Shown: positions 52,520 through 64,000 of the stretch, in pieces
Position numbering within the stretch: position 1 is the first letter of the stretch
How the letters are laid out: every line of letters begins with the position of its first letter
Source of the DNA: Seriola aureovittata
Taxonomy: Eukaryota; Chordata; Actinopteri; Carangiformes; Carangidae
Length of the DNA: 64,000 nt
Reading direction: 5' to 3'
Assembly: GCF_021018895.1 (NCBI RefSeq)
Contig: NC_079381.1
Coordinates: 7,280,001 to 7,344,000, forward strand
Made by a program: the position numbers and the translations under genes
The notes under the pieces: generated by a model
Seen by the model: the letters and a program-made list of their open reading frames with translations, nothing else
What the model was told of the DNA's origin: nothing
Database searches by the model: none

Positions 52520-52608
52520 AATGTTTTCATCTTTATCTGTCTCTGTAAAGCACTTTGTAACTTGGTTTTTAAAAGCACTTTATTTAAATAAAGCTCATTA
52601 TAATTACA
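52520..52608 (+). mobile_element. LINE 3'-tail fragment
   Basis: CTGTAAAGCACTTTGTAACT, then TTTTAAAAGCACTTTATTTAAATAAAG, is the familiar 3' end of fish non-LTR retrotransposons. The upstream ORF is absent, as expected for a 5'-truncated copy. Confidence 0.55.
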
Positions 52609-53170
52609 GTTAGTCTTTCTTAGCCAGTCCATTATCACCACTTCGGTTTAGTTATACCAGGAGTGAATAATAATCTCGAGGAACCCGCTTTTTAACTAAG
52701 AAAAATAAGAGAGGTCTAACCAATCACATCCCTCTGACTCCAGCAGTGTCAGAAGGAGCTGTTGTAGCATGTAGGCCTGCAAAACATCGCTTCTGCTGTA
52801 ATTAAGATAACAGTTGATTGAACAGCGGAGGCCTTGAGTGCTTGATCAAATGGTCGGTTGCAGTTTTCCCATCATAAACGTGCTCGTATTCTGCTGCTAG
52901 CAGTGATGTTAGCATTGTTGTCGTTGCAGATTGTAAGGGGGGGGGGGACTTTTAAAAGTGCAAAATGCAGTGCAGAGCAGAACGGCATGGAGCCGCCAAA
53001 ACCTGCTGGAACCAATGGTGAAATTATCTAGAGTCAAACATCTGGTGAGTTAGACTGTCGATGTATTAGGTTCTATACCGGGCTGTCATGTGGTCCACTG
53101 CTGACATGATGGAGATACTTTTCTGCCCACAGTGATAACAATCAATTGAAAGGGTGCCCTCATACAGACG
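52609..53170. other. Non-coding DNA between two LINE fragments
   Basis: Nothing recognisable apart from a G-run at 52938-52947. Confidence 0.5.
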
Positions 53171-53760
53171 CTCGGGTATATGGATAGATGAAAAATAAAG
53201 TTTTAACGCACATATTGCTAATCTAGTGAGGAAGCTCGAGGTGAAAATAGGCTTTTAAGTATTTTAGAAATTGTTTCACTTTTAATGCCGACAAAAAAAA
53301 CTTGTGGAAGCTACCTCTCTGCCAGTGATTGATTATGGGGATATATTGTATATGCACGCAGCCTCCTCTGTGTTACGGAGCCTTGATTCAGTGTGAATCG
53401 GTGGGCTGGATACATATTGACCAATCGCTAAACAATGGACCGCAAGATCTGGGGAAAACATTTTCTTTATGCACCTTGAACAAGGAATAATCTGCAGAAA
53501 GATCCAAAATTAAGATACATGTACATCCATGTAAAATTTTAATGGCATTATAAAGAATGTGACAGAGATTAAGAGAGTGAGACATGTAATTGTTTTTTTC
53601 TTGAAAGGCAATCGAGTTCAAAGCGCTGTCATGACATATATGTGGTATTTTATATTTTATGTTGTATTTCAAAATGCGGTGAGTTTGTATAGCTTCGATC
53701 TTGGCCAGGTGTCTCTTGTGTTTTTTTTCTATCTCAATAGGACATCCTGGTAAAATAAAC
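53171..53760 (+). mobile_element. Decayed LINE fragment: reverse transcriptase C-terminus and 3' UTR
   Basis: Translation from 53181 gives WIDEK, a stop, then SFNAHIANLVRKLEVKIGF. From 53301 the same frame reads LVEATSLPVIDYGDILYMHA and then ASSVLRSLDSV before a TGA at 53394. These are hallmark phrases of the region after the reverse transcriptase domain in fish L2/jockey-type LINEs. In-frame stops occur at 53196, 53256, 53265, 53283 and 53394, so it is dead. The 3' end near 53700-53755 (GGCCAGGTGTCTCTTG, TATCTCAATAGGACATCCTGG, AAAATAAA) matches the usual 3' UTR of these elements. It is strongly 5'-truncated. The exact clade is not resolved. Confidence 0.75.
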
Positions 53761-55560
53761 AAATAATAATACTGTGTAAAAACCAACAGTAGCATTTGAT
53801 TGATTTACTCAATCATTATACTTATTTGATTTTCGGAAATTGTTTTGTAGACAGTTAATTCATCAGTTGGGTTCCTGCAATCACTGATTGGAAGAAATTA
53901 TTTGTCTTGGTGGAATTCTTGATATTTTATCACATGACAATGGGGGATTTTCAGCATAGTGTGATACATTAAGGGACACACTGTGCACAAAAACCAACAG
54001 AGAGCTGAATACTTTTTCCATTTTAATGACAGCAAATGCGTATACCGTGATGTTCACAGGAACATTGTCTTACCATAATCACACGGCTATGGAATTTCTT
54101 TTAAGGCCCCTTTGATTTAACAGCCTGAACTGCCTCTCTTAGCAAAAACACAAAGCCAAATCTTTCTGCTAATATGAAGACCTGATGTCTCATATTAAAT
54201 TCAGAAAAACCCTAACTGTAGAGGCACGCCACAGAGAAATTTGAACATTTACATGACTTGCGATGCATAAACAGTGTAATAATGACTGCTACTCTGGGGT
54301 GTCACATTCTGTGATTTCAAACAGCATTTCACAGCCACAAATGAGACAAATCATCACAGTAAGATGGCAGTGAAAACCCTCTTAACAGTTTTGCATATTT
54401 TTCTAAGACACTCAATGTGAACATAATGCCTTTGTCATTCTTTTTTTTGGCTTTTTTTTTGCTTTTTCCAGCTTCACTGCCATTAAAGTAAATTTGTAGA
54501 AAAGAAGTAGTAAGTGGTTGTTGATGTTCGTTTGATGTGTACGAAATGTGTGGCACTGATTTTCACAGGTAAGGGGATAATAACGAGTATTAATAATTGA
54601 GTTGACTTTGCATAAGACATTTTGGGGAAAAAAAACAAACAAAAAAAACTTTTCCATGCGTTTCCGGAGAAGTTGCCATGGAAACATCCGTCTCAATGCC
54701 CAGGACATGACCATACAATAAGACCACTTAGCAAGCAAGTCAAAGGAAGGTAGTTCTTGGCTCCCTCTCTTCCCAGTAATTCGGTTACCACTGGGCTGTC
54801 ATTTAGCGCAGGCAGACTGACAGGGCTTTAAAAGTAAGGAAGAAACTGCAATTACCCTGGGAGAAATGCAGTAAAAAGGCAAGAGCCATCAGGCGGCTTT
54901 CATGTCTACACTAACACACAGGAAGTGAAGGACTGCCTCTATGTTACACATCAGCGAGGCTGAAGCAAGTTTCCTCGGTCTTTTGTTTCCTCTTTTTTTT
55001 TTTTTTTGTTCTCGGTTTAGCACAATGTGTTGCATTTTGAGGCTTTTAGATTTGATAAGACTCGCTGCATGTCATGTACATCGGTGCGCTGCGCATCAAA
55101 TACAGCCAGTATCTGCCATTTGATAAAAAGATGATCCACATGCAGAGACATGTCTACCCGTAGGCATAAATATGACACATTCTGCCCAGTTGATGCTATT
55201 TTTTTTTTTTTTCCCTTACAGATTTGTCTCATTGTTTCATTTCACAGACTGGACCTTTAGGACTTCTTACTGTTTATTTGTGTTTCACTTCAGTTTTCAT
55301 TCAATTCATATCAGTGTGTAATCCAGGGTGGCAGGCTACCTCTGCGAGATACAGTGTGATGTTAAGTCTTAGCGCCAGGTTGACGTACGTTCATGGAAAG
55401 ATCATACACAGGCTACATGTGTCTGTCTGATGAGGACAGAACACCCGTAATTTCGCTTAAAAAATCACAAAAAAAAAAAGAAGACATTCCTTATTATTAT
55501 TTTAGATCTTGATCGTGATTGCAGAAACTTCTAGTGCGTACTGGAGCATGATTATCCATG

Positions 55561-55581
55561 ATGCATGATGGGAACTGTAGT
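55561..55581 (-). promoter_or_regulatory. ZNF143/THAP11-like site (ACTACAGTTCCCATCATGCA)
   Basis: Read on the minus strand, the site is close to the long SBS-type consensus ACTACAATTCCCATNATGCA. This motif is normally found in vertebrate promoters and at chromatin loop anchors. Occupancy is not shown by sequence, and no promoter is apparent beside it. Confidence 0.4.
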
Positions 55582-56044
55582 GCCAGAAACTCAAAACAGA
55601 TTCATCAACTAATATAAGAAAAAGGAAAGACAATATGAGTAACAAAATCCATTTCATTTAGCTTTTTTTTGGCGATTCTACATCAATTGATTTTTTGATC
55701 AATTGTTCCAATAATATGGTTCTTATATGTTTGGAATACAGATCAATATCAGTCACATAAATAAATCAAGTAAAATATGTAAATGACCAAAAGTAAAATA
55801 ATCACAGGGAATATATTCAAAAAAGCAAAATATATCATTCATGTTCATAAGAACAAAGTTTTATTTGATATCATTATCAAAATCATGATGTAAGCATTTT
55901 GTTCCAAAATTCAAGTCAGTTTTTATTTCAGAATGGCATTGTTTCCCCAATGACACATTAATTTGATATATTGATATTGTTGTATTTTCAACGCCTGTTG
56001 GACCAACGACCATGGGCTCAATGAATGAATTATTTCGTTTTGGA

Positions 56045-56067
56045 TTTTTTTTTTTTTTTTTTTTTTT
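56045..56067. repeat. Poly-T tract (T23)
   Basis: A 23-base T run. A long A run (56172-56198) lies about 105 bp further on, so the two are inverted and could pair. Confidence 0.9.
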
Positions 56068-56171
56068 AAGGAAACAGTGTAACTCACATTTGCATTTAAA
56101 TAACATTTAGTAGAGGAGTCTAATTTAGTCACGCATTCTGTGGACATGTAGAGACTAGTCCATAAACCTGT

Positions 56172-56198
56172 AAAAAAAAAAAAAAAAAAAAAAAAAAA
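56172..56198. repeat. Poly-A tract (A27)
   Basis: A 27-base A run. No retroposon body or target duplication is obvious upstream. Confidence 0.9.
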
Positions 56199-59100
56199 GG
56201 GAGCAAAGACTGAGCAAAAAAAAAGTTATTATAAATTATACACGTTGTTAAGTCAAACAAAGAATTTTCATTGTCTTAACTTGTACTAGAAATGAAACTA
56301 GGGTAAAAACAAGAACGGGCATGAAACTAAAACCAAATTACCCTTGAATCAGCCTGTTGTGCTGCAACAACATGAAAAGGAAAAACACTGCAAGAATGTA
56401 TTATTATTTATTTATTTTCATTGGAAGAGAGAACCAACTGCTCTGACAAGGACGTCCAAATACACTCCATTAAAAGTCTGACAGGGTCTCAGTAGGATAT
56501 GAAGCCAGGTATTAGTTTTCTACTACAGTGTGATCATGTCCATGAGGCAGTATTAATGAATTTCTGTATTCCTCTAATATCCATGAACGTAAGAATTCAT
56601 CTGTGATGCTATTGCAAGAAGAAAAATTACTATACCAAGGACAAAAGGAATCCCTAAGGTCTTTAATACATATTTCCAAATTTCTGTCACCTCTCACCAC
56701 CCACAGATGTGCACTGCACAAGGACGTGATGGGATGTTTGCTCTAGTAGTTGGGGCATAAACGGGCCAGTTTTTTTTACATCTATCAGCTTTAAATTCTG
56801 TTCAAGTACATGACAGGATACAAACTGAGCTTACCTGTGTACACTTTTGTGCGTACGTTTGTCAGCGTGTTTAGCCGTGGGTTCTGCCTATCACTGACTG
56901 TAATTTTGAGTGATGGAAAATGTTCTAAGTCGAGGTCAGAGGAGGAAACGAAAAAGCCAGAACATGCGCCCGAGAAGACAAGGCACAATATTATGCATAT
57001 ACAGTATATGAGGCTATTTTTATAATCTCAAAGAGAATAGGCTGCTATCTGTTCAGTTTGACTCAAATTTGCAAAGACAGCAAAAATCAGTCAGTTTGTG
57101 CACTGGCAAGCAGACTGCCACTATCAGCCAGATGGACTCTGGAGTGCTAAGTTTGGGCTGACACTTGACTTGGCTCGGACCATCGTGGTAAAAAAAAAAA
57201 AATGCCTACTAGCTACAGCTCAACATTGTTTTTAAGCACAATGAGATACTTGAAGACATTACATCCACCAAAGCGTGTTCCTTTGAATCGCTGTTATATT
57301 CGATGTTTGTTGTGTCTGCAGTCTGCCAGCTCATTAGTCAGCTAGTCAGCTGGAGGACAGGGCCTGTCAGGTTTTTGTCCCGACATGTCTTTGAGCTGAG
57401 AGAATTATATCCTGACAACGATTTACCTCCATATCTACAATACTGTCAACTCGAATCTTAAAAGTGTGAGAAAATGTGTTGCTTTTTATTATTTGTGTTG
57501 GAGGTTTGAGGTGAACTGCACCTCCGATAGTAAAGTAACACCTTTACTTGAAGCCAAACATAGTGATTTAGGATGTAGTGAAAATAATAATGAGACGTGG
57601 ATTAAGACCAGCTTCTAACCTTCTTTTGGTGCGCTCCCGCCATCTAGACTGTTTGGTGTAAGGGGTCCCAAGTCAATCTTTTTGTTCGTCTCGATGTTCC
57701 AATAAGATCAAACATGTTTTTAAGTCTTGGCTCATGCAAACAGTGACATGCAATGAAGCTTTTTTCCGGCACCAAACAGGAAGCAGCAAACAGACATGAT
57801 GGTGAGCATGGAGGCGACTCCGGGGAGGCGCGAGAATGTGAGGCCAGCATTAAATACTTAAGGCAGGCACAGAAAATACTTTCAAAATAAAACAGGAAAT
57901 CATAAATACAAAGTCCAAACATTCATTTTAGAGGCAGATCATGACAATTGCAATACTTTATATGATAATAATAATTATAATAATAATAAAGATAATGTAG
58001 ATTTTCAAAGAGAAAAAAAAGTCTGGAATAAAAGTTAATTTCCACCTGGGCCATGATGGGAAATAATTACAAGGGAGTCCATCCAGTCTTGCAAATAGTG
58101 ACTTTGCAAGAGGCCCATTCTTTAGAAAACCATATTGTATATGACTAAATGTCTTAATGACACATTGTCTTTAGATATGACAGAGTGTCAGACTTTAGTC
58201 TTTTCCAAAGTCAGTGCTCGTCGCTGGAAGGTTTACACCGTAAAGAGTTTGATTTTCGCATTAACAGAACACTAACACTGCAAAGCACTGGCCATCAGCA
58301 GCTCTGAGTCTCTTGTGATGCATTAAGTTCATTTATTTTTTTAGCAATCTGAAAATGAATTAAAAAAAAAACTAGGAACCATTTGATTCTAAAATCCTAA
58401 AACAATTTTAGAATTAAGTTACGTTTCCATTTCTAACAAGCAAATCAAAGCACAGAGTAGACAGAGGCTAAAGTTTGGAAGAAAATACTAATTTGGATTG
58501 TTTTTAATCAGTTTCCCTTTGTAAAATCAGTGTGTGCAAAGCTTCAACAATGTGATCATCATCGCACACAGATCCACCGTATTTCAGTGTCCCTGGTTCA
58601 TTTATACACCTTGGACTGAGTGAGAGAAAGGACCAGATGACCGAGGCAGGTACAGATGAGGGAAAGGACAAAAAAACTAAGAACAACTCAGAGGTGTGGG
58701 AGAGAGGGGCAGGCTGCCTGACAGTGCATGGAAACATACCACTGTGGGCCTGGACAGACTGTTGGTCAAAGTGCACCATACTGGGGGTTTGTCAGGTCTG
58801 GGTCCCACCTGACCCACTCTGCTCTGGTTAAATCTCCTCAGGTGGTCATTTTATGGTTTGTAAGTGTAACTGTAATGCTAAAAAAGAGATGGGCTCTAAG
58901 AGGGCGTTCGCTCAAACTCTGACATCTGATAGTAGATCATTTGTACAATGACAACAGAGGAGAAGAGGTTTTTATTTTTTCTTTCTTTTCCATTGACCCT
59001 TATTTTATATTGTACATTGGTGTGACATTTATCCTTTTTTTCCATTCACACTTGTTGTTAGGAGTAAGCACTTCCTTGAGTGACAGGCAAACAATGAATA

Positions 59101-59949
59101 TTTTCACATAAACTTGGTGTGTGTCCTTTTTTTTTATTTTTTACATTTGTAACTAAAGTCAAATAAATATAAACATGTATTTTTGAAGTCATTTGATATT
59201 GTAGAAAATAAATCTATTGTATTCAATTATTCATTCGCACAAATTTAGATATTGCTACAAAAGCCGCTAAAAATAAGTGTAATTGTTTGCTTTTGTAACA
59301 AGGGCCAGTAAAGTGCCATTGTGTGTGTGTGTGTGTGTGTGTACACATTAGATGTATGTGTATGCAGGTTTGGATAATACCATCTGTGTTTGCTAATGTG
59401 CGTGTGTGGGAGGGAGAAGGAGAGTGGGTTCGGGAGGGGGGAGGATGGGGACAGGGGCTGTTGCGATAATTTTACTGAGGGCGATTTGAATATTGTTACT
59501 CCATTACAACAGCAATCACCAAGAGCCACCTGATGAAATATTTATCAGGGATTTGAAGATTCAGGCGGTTTTAATTACCATTTGCTAAACAGGCATCTCA
59601 CAAGGTTTGCTCTGGTGCCATCGGTCCTGTCATTCAGCGTTCATGCTTGTTTCTGCTTCCAGCAACATGTTTTCAGTGTGCATTACGATCAGAGCAACAG
59701 AGGAAACTAACAAAGGAAACTTAATGGTTTTTAATCTCATTAAACCTTAGCCAAGTCCTTGGTCGTCCGTAACTTCAGTTAGCCTGTAGTGTGTCATGGT
59801 GCAACAGGTCTGTACGTAAGTCAAGTAAAGTCCTGTCCGGGAATTTAAGTTTCCTCAAATGAAAACTTAGCATCACCATTCCCCCAGGACAGACAGACAT
59901 GCAGCAGGTCAAGACTGCCCTCCTGTAATGAACGATTCCACAGGTCGTT

Positions 59950-60185
59950 ATGTGCAGCAGGTTCTTATGACCCATAGTTACGTTTTGTTGTTAGGCGACA
60001 TCTAGGCAAAAAAAGACCTATATGGTTGTTCAGCTTGGAGGACTTGTTGAGCAGTCCTCATATGAAGAGGGGGCAGAAGCAGCAGGAACGGAATTACAGG
60101 GTCGATACGAACCAGCAACTTCAAGGTTTTAATGCTACAAGGTGCTAGACCAAAAAAACTACAAGGGAGCAATCCTACAAAGTAA
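59950..60185 (-). mobile_element. Probable tRNA-derived SINE with body (copy 3)
   Basis: On the minus strand, 60160-60090 reads GGTCTAGCACCTTGTAGC, then AAGTTGCTGGTTCGTATCG. The second phrase resembles a pol III B box (GGTTCGANNCC) and the first a degenerate A box. About 40 bp downstream on that strand comes body sequence shared with 41858-42040 and partly with 22268-22365. A tRNA-like head followed by a family-specific body is SINE structure. The head is too degenerate to name a parental tRNA, and the A-rich tail is not clear. Confidence 0.5.
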
Positions 60186-60189
60186 GACT

Positions 60190-63100
60190 GACAACTGCAG
60201 GTCAAGTTGATCAAGATCAAGACTGAAGCCGACGACAAAGCGAAGGTGCAATGCAAGTTGGTAAATGATTGGTGAGATACAATGAAGAGCATGTGATTCT
60301 ACTCTAATAACATTATGGTGATCATATAAAGTGGTAGATTGAAAACAGATAGAAACACAGGGACCCAGATGAATTGGTAGTCTTGGCTGGGAGAATTGTA
60401 TTTCTTAGATTAAAGTGAATGAAGAGGGGTGAAAAAAGGCACAGGGCTGCAATTCTTGTCAAACAATGGTAAAATGATCAAGGAGGTTATTTGCCACAGA
60501 TTCTCTGAATTCACGACGCCGACATTTCTCAGTGTTTAGTTCCGTTTGCGCTGCCTCTTACTGAAATACAAACTTGCCTCAAAGGAACTGTCGGGTCAAG
60601 GTTTATCAGCGAAAAGGTTCTCTCTCGAGGGATTTGCTCTGCCGTGAGCGTATGCAAAACTGTCCCCTCAGGGACTGCCTGTAGCGACCTGGATTTTCCT
60701 GCGATTACTTAAGCCCTATGGCTAATTACCTTTTCAGATGAAAACATACGCCTCCTCATTAATTCAACACTCCACAATCTATCATAATTACTGCCAAATA
60801 AGTTGTTGTTATCGCTTTAATTCAAATTAGTGGCTGTGATTCTGCCTCAAAAGAATTTTTCAGGCATATCTGTGCACAGAGTCAAGTTAAAGAAATTGGT
60901 AAGAACGTCATAACATATAAAACTTTTGCTAATTACTATTGCATTTTCAATATATGTTTTTTGAAATAAGAGTACGAGCTCTTAAACTGGCTTACATTCA
61001 AGTTTTGGAAGATGCTTTTCTGTGTTTTATGGCATTAGATTTATAAATTTGACTTCAAACCTGTTATTGTACCAGCCAGGAACTGTGATGCTACCCAGCA
61101 GACTCTCTGCTTACGATTTGTTCACATTTCCATTTTTCCATATAAATGATACACTGGTATCAATCAGTATATAGTATCTATGGTCTGATCAGAAGCCTGC
61201 CAGTCATTTTACAAGTATAATATATCTTAGACTGTTGTATAGCATCAGTAGTGGAGACAGTAGTGCCTCACTGTTATATGACTTTGCATTAATGGAAGTG
61301 TCCAGAGACCGAGGAGTGTTTTGCCAAGAAATAATTAAAACAAGCTGCTATTTCACACATTTCACCCCATTCAGAAACAGAACGTGCCGATATAAGAGAG
61401 CAGAAACTGTGACGAACTGTTTTAAAAAAAAAAGTTAAGGGTAAAAAAAATAAAGAAGAAAAAGTTTCTGACCTTAGTCCAACTTTTAAAACAGTCAGAC
61501 AAGGGTGAAAAATAAGAGGAGAGCCAACAGAGAAAGGAGAAAATGATTAGCCATGAAGGCCACATGCTGCTTTGAGATGCCTCGCGTTGTTTGTTTGCAT
61601 CAGTGAATATCCAGCTTTGTTAAAAGGCCATCTGTGTCCAAATGCTGTTGAGGCGGCGCATGGTGAGGGAGGATCGGAAGTAGATAGGGACAAGGTCTGC
61701 ATATCAGTTCTGGCTGCTGCCCAGCTCCCTTTGACATGTCTTATTAGTCAGGTCTTTAAAAGCCTCGGCCTGCCTTCCCAGGCACACTCCTCCCCAATAT
61801 CCCTGATTAAAGTGCGACTGACGCTCCCAGTGTAGAGCCAAGTTGGCCACACAGCGTTTATGTTGGGTCATGCTCATTACTCAGACACACTGCCAGTGCC
61901 GCCACGATGGGGAGGCGGCACATAATGCAAGACACCGTCGGCCAAGAGATTTGGGAACTTTGAATTCATTATGGGACAGCAGAAATGAAACTACAAATTG
62001 TTCTCCTTTGACACAGCCCGTCATTCCACCTTCTTAATATGCACTTGGGTGCTCGGCGATGGGTGCAGGAGATTTACCGTGTAAGCGGAGCTGGATGCAA
62101 TTGAAATTTGTTTGTTAAGGAACTGAAAAACAGCATCAGCGTGCCCCGGCTTCCTGCATTTGCATGAAACATAAGAATAAAAGCCCGCAGATGGTTTTAG
62201 CTGCGTAACGAACCTGCCGTAGGGTTAAGTTAAATTACACCATGTCGATTTAATGTTGACGATGGGATTGCATTTGGATTTAGCCTGTAATATAATACTT
62301 GGGGGGATGCAAAAAAAAAAAACAACAACAAAAAAACAAAACAAATAATTATTTAGTTATTATCATATTTAATCTCTTCTGATAGCGATCTGATGCTATT
62401 GGACAGATAATGTTGCAGTTACACTATTAGATGAAGAAGATTAAGTATTTCATATCCCTTATGAGTGTTTGCAGGTATTTTATTCAGGCTGAATCAACAT
62501 CCACTTGAAAGGAAGAGCAACCTGCATGTAGCCTGAGAGGTAAAACCCAAGGGGAAACCTTTTTGGAGTGGGATAGCGGAAACTGAGAGTGGACGGTAAT
62601 AATTCTGATGATTGTATCAACATTTTTTATCAGCTATGATCTTGGCAGTTGCTGGATAGTAAAAAAAGAATATATATATTGTATAAAAATAACCAGAAAT
62701 GATACGTACAAGGCTAAAACGATTAGTGGATTCCTCATTTAGTTGATTGGTTGGTTAACAGAAACGAAACTAGATAGGAAATTTTATGTTGTCGCTGCCG
62801 ACCAACATCAAATAATTGTTTTACTTTTTCAGTGTGACGCTAAAAGATTACAACTATGGCAAAAGCTCCATCATTATCATTAACATAAAAAGTGCTGAGA
62901 GAACGCATTAATTGGACTCCGCATTGCTATGGGGTTGGTTGTGGGCCGCCAACATTTTTGACATTTTCAAGTGGGCCATGAGTTGGATCCGCTGACGTAG
63001 CGTGAACAAATAATCAGAAGAAAAAAAAAAAAAAAAATTAACAATGATAATCATCATTAGTTGCAGCCTTAATTTGCACTGACCATACTGTACACTGCAA

Positions 63101-64000
63101 GCTTTCTGTCTCATTTCCATTGTTCCACCGACTCTTTGCCCTATCCTTCATTAGTTGTGGTGATTGTGCATCGTGCTGCGGGTGTGTGTGCGCGTGTGTG
63201 TGTGTGTGTGAAAGCAAACCGGGCTGAGGAACGTGTTGAGCATTGAGTAACATTTCACGGCCCATTTGCTGTGGTCTGCAGAAGCTCCTTTACTGTACGT
63301 ACCGTAGAGTGGGAGGAGGTTGTGATGAGCCAACGCTGGGCACTCACCGGTGCGTGAAGGGGGGCCTCCATCCTGCTCTCGCCTTCTCTGTCTTTTCTCT
63401 CTCACACTTTTCCTACCTTTAAAAACAGCCTTCTGAGTGGTGTTCTGTATGTTTTTGTTTGTGTGTCCATCTGTGTGTGTGTGTGTGTGTGTCAGAGACC
63501 TGTAATCAAGAGTCACTGCACATAAAGGGGGCCTCCAGTCATTAAGGAATTAGTGGGAGGCTAACGGCTTGTTTAGAGAATCAATTAGTTTAAAATGTGG
63601 ACATGTGGACTCATTTTCACACACAGCTCTACGCGGGAATGTCAAGGTTGTACATTCTGCCTCTGAAGTCAACTGACCCTTTATGATTCTATGACTAGTA
63701 CAGTCCTGAGAGGCCTCTTTAATCCCAGTCAATGGATTCTGGCCTTAAAAGAGACAGTGAAATGACAGTTATGGTATCTTTAGCTTCCGTAATGGGACAC
63801 ATTTCCGGGGGAAATGGAATATGAGGGACGGGTGTAATTTCAGGTCAGATATGATCAAAAGTGTCCAGGGATTTGACGTGATCGCTTGAAGTAGGCGTTA
63901 TTTAGTGTTCACACAGAGCCTCCGGAGAACCACAGCCTATTTTCTCTATTCAATACTACAGGACTGTTTGTGTTGTTGTAACAGCAAGTGGAGGAAGAGG
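60190..64000. other. Non-coding DNA with complex AT-rich blocks
   Basis: No exon is supported. The stretches 60500-60880 and 61720-62240 are complex, carry several TAATTA/ATTA cores and lack simple repeats. They are the best enhancer candidates here. Simple repeats: A/CAA near 62311-62343, A-run near 63021-63037, TG at 63182-63210 and 63472-63492. Confidence 0.6.
63182..63210. repeat. (TG)n microsatellite
   Basis: TG repeat with a CGCG interruption. A second TG tract lies about 260 bp downstream at 63472-63492. Confidence 0.9.

Larger units (their letters stand above)
53761..59949. other. AT-rich non-coding DNA
   Basis: No exon is supported. Homopolymers include T23 at 56045-56067 and A27 at 56172-56198. 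TG repeats lie at 59321-59342 and a G-rich block at 59407-59458. A ZNF143/THAP11-like motif is at 55561-55581. The complex stretch at 59465-59650 is a possible conserved element. Confidence 0.6.

Overview
The window looks like a piece of vertebrate nuclear genome, most likely from a ray-finned (probably percomorph) fish. It is AT-leaning, dense in microsatellites and homopolymer runs, and sprinkled with transposon families typical of teleosts. I see no operons, bacterial-style genes, tRNA or rRNA genes, or CRISPR arrays. I could not find a convincing host protein-coding exon anywhere in the 64 kb. The stretch therefore reads as a gene desert or the inside of very large introns. Most open frames are chance frames through low-complexity DNA.

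The one clear gene belongs to a mobile element. At 6730-7997 there is a structurally complete Tc1/mariner transposon of 1268 bp with identical 30-bp terminal inverted repeats, flanking TA dinucleotides, and one uninterrupted 351-residue transposase. The spacing between its second and third catalytic acidic residues is 36, not the 34 of Sleeping Beauty or Tc1. That matches the DD36E group described as Incomer. Intact termini plus an intact frame suggest a young, possibly still active copy.

The other mobile elements are fragments. They include a 459-bp solo LTR with a 5-bp target duplication (21634-22092), a TTAA-flanked MITE (29137-29558), a non-autonomous fish repeat (44262-44732), two pieces of one dispersed repeat in opposite orientation (47606-47775 and 52215-52372), LINE 3' tails (22138-22190 and 52520-52608) and a decayed LINE reverse-transcriptase C-terminus (53171-53760). 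There is also a probable tRNA-derived SINE (59950-60185 on the minus strand), whose body recurs at 22268-22365 and 41858-42040.

Layout: 1-6.7 kb is non-coding DNA with several strong simple repeats. The Tc1 element fills 6.7-8.0 kb. From 8 to 44 kb is non-coding DNA with the LTR, the MITE and many microsatellites. From 44 to 54 kb is the most repeat-rich part. From 54 to 64 kb is non-coding, with complex stretches rich in TAATTA-type homeodomain cores that could be conserved enhancers. The sequence alone cannot prove conservation. Apart from the transposase, nothing here indicates genes working together.
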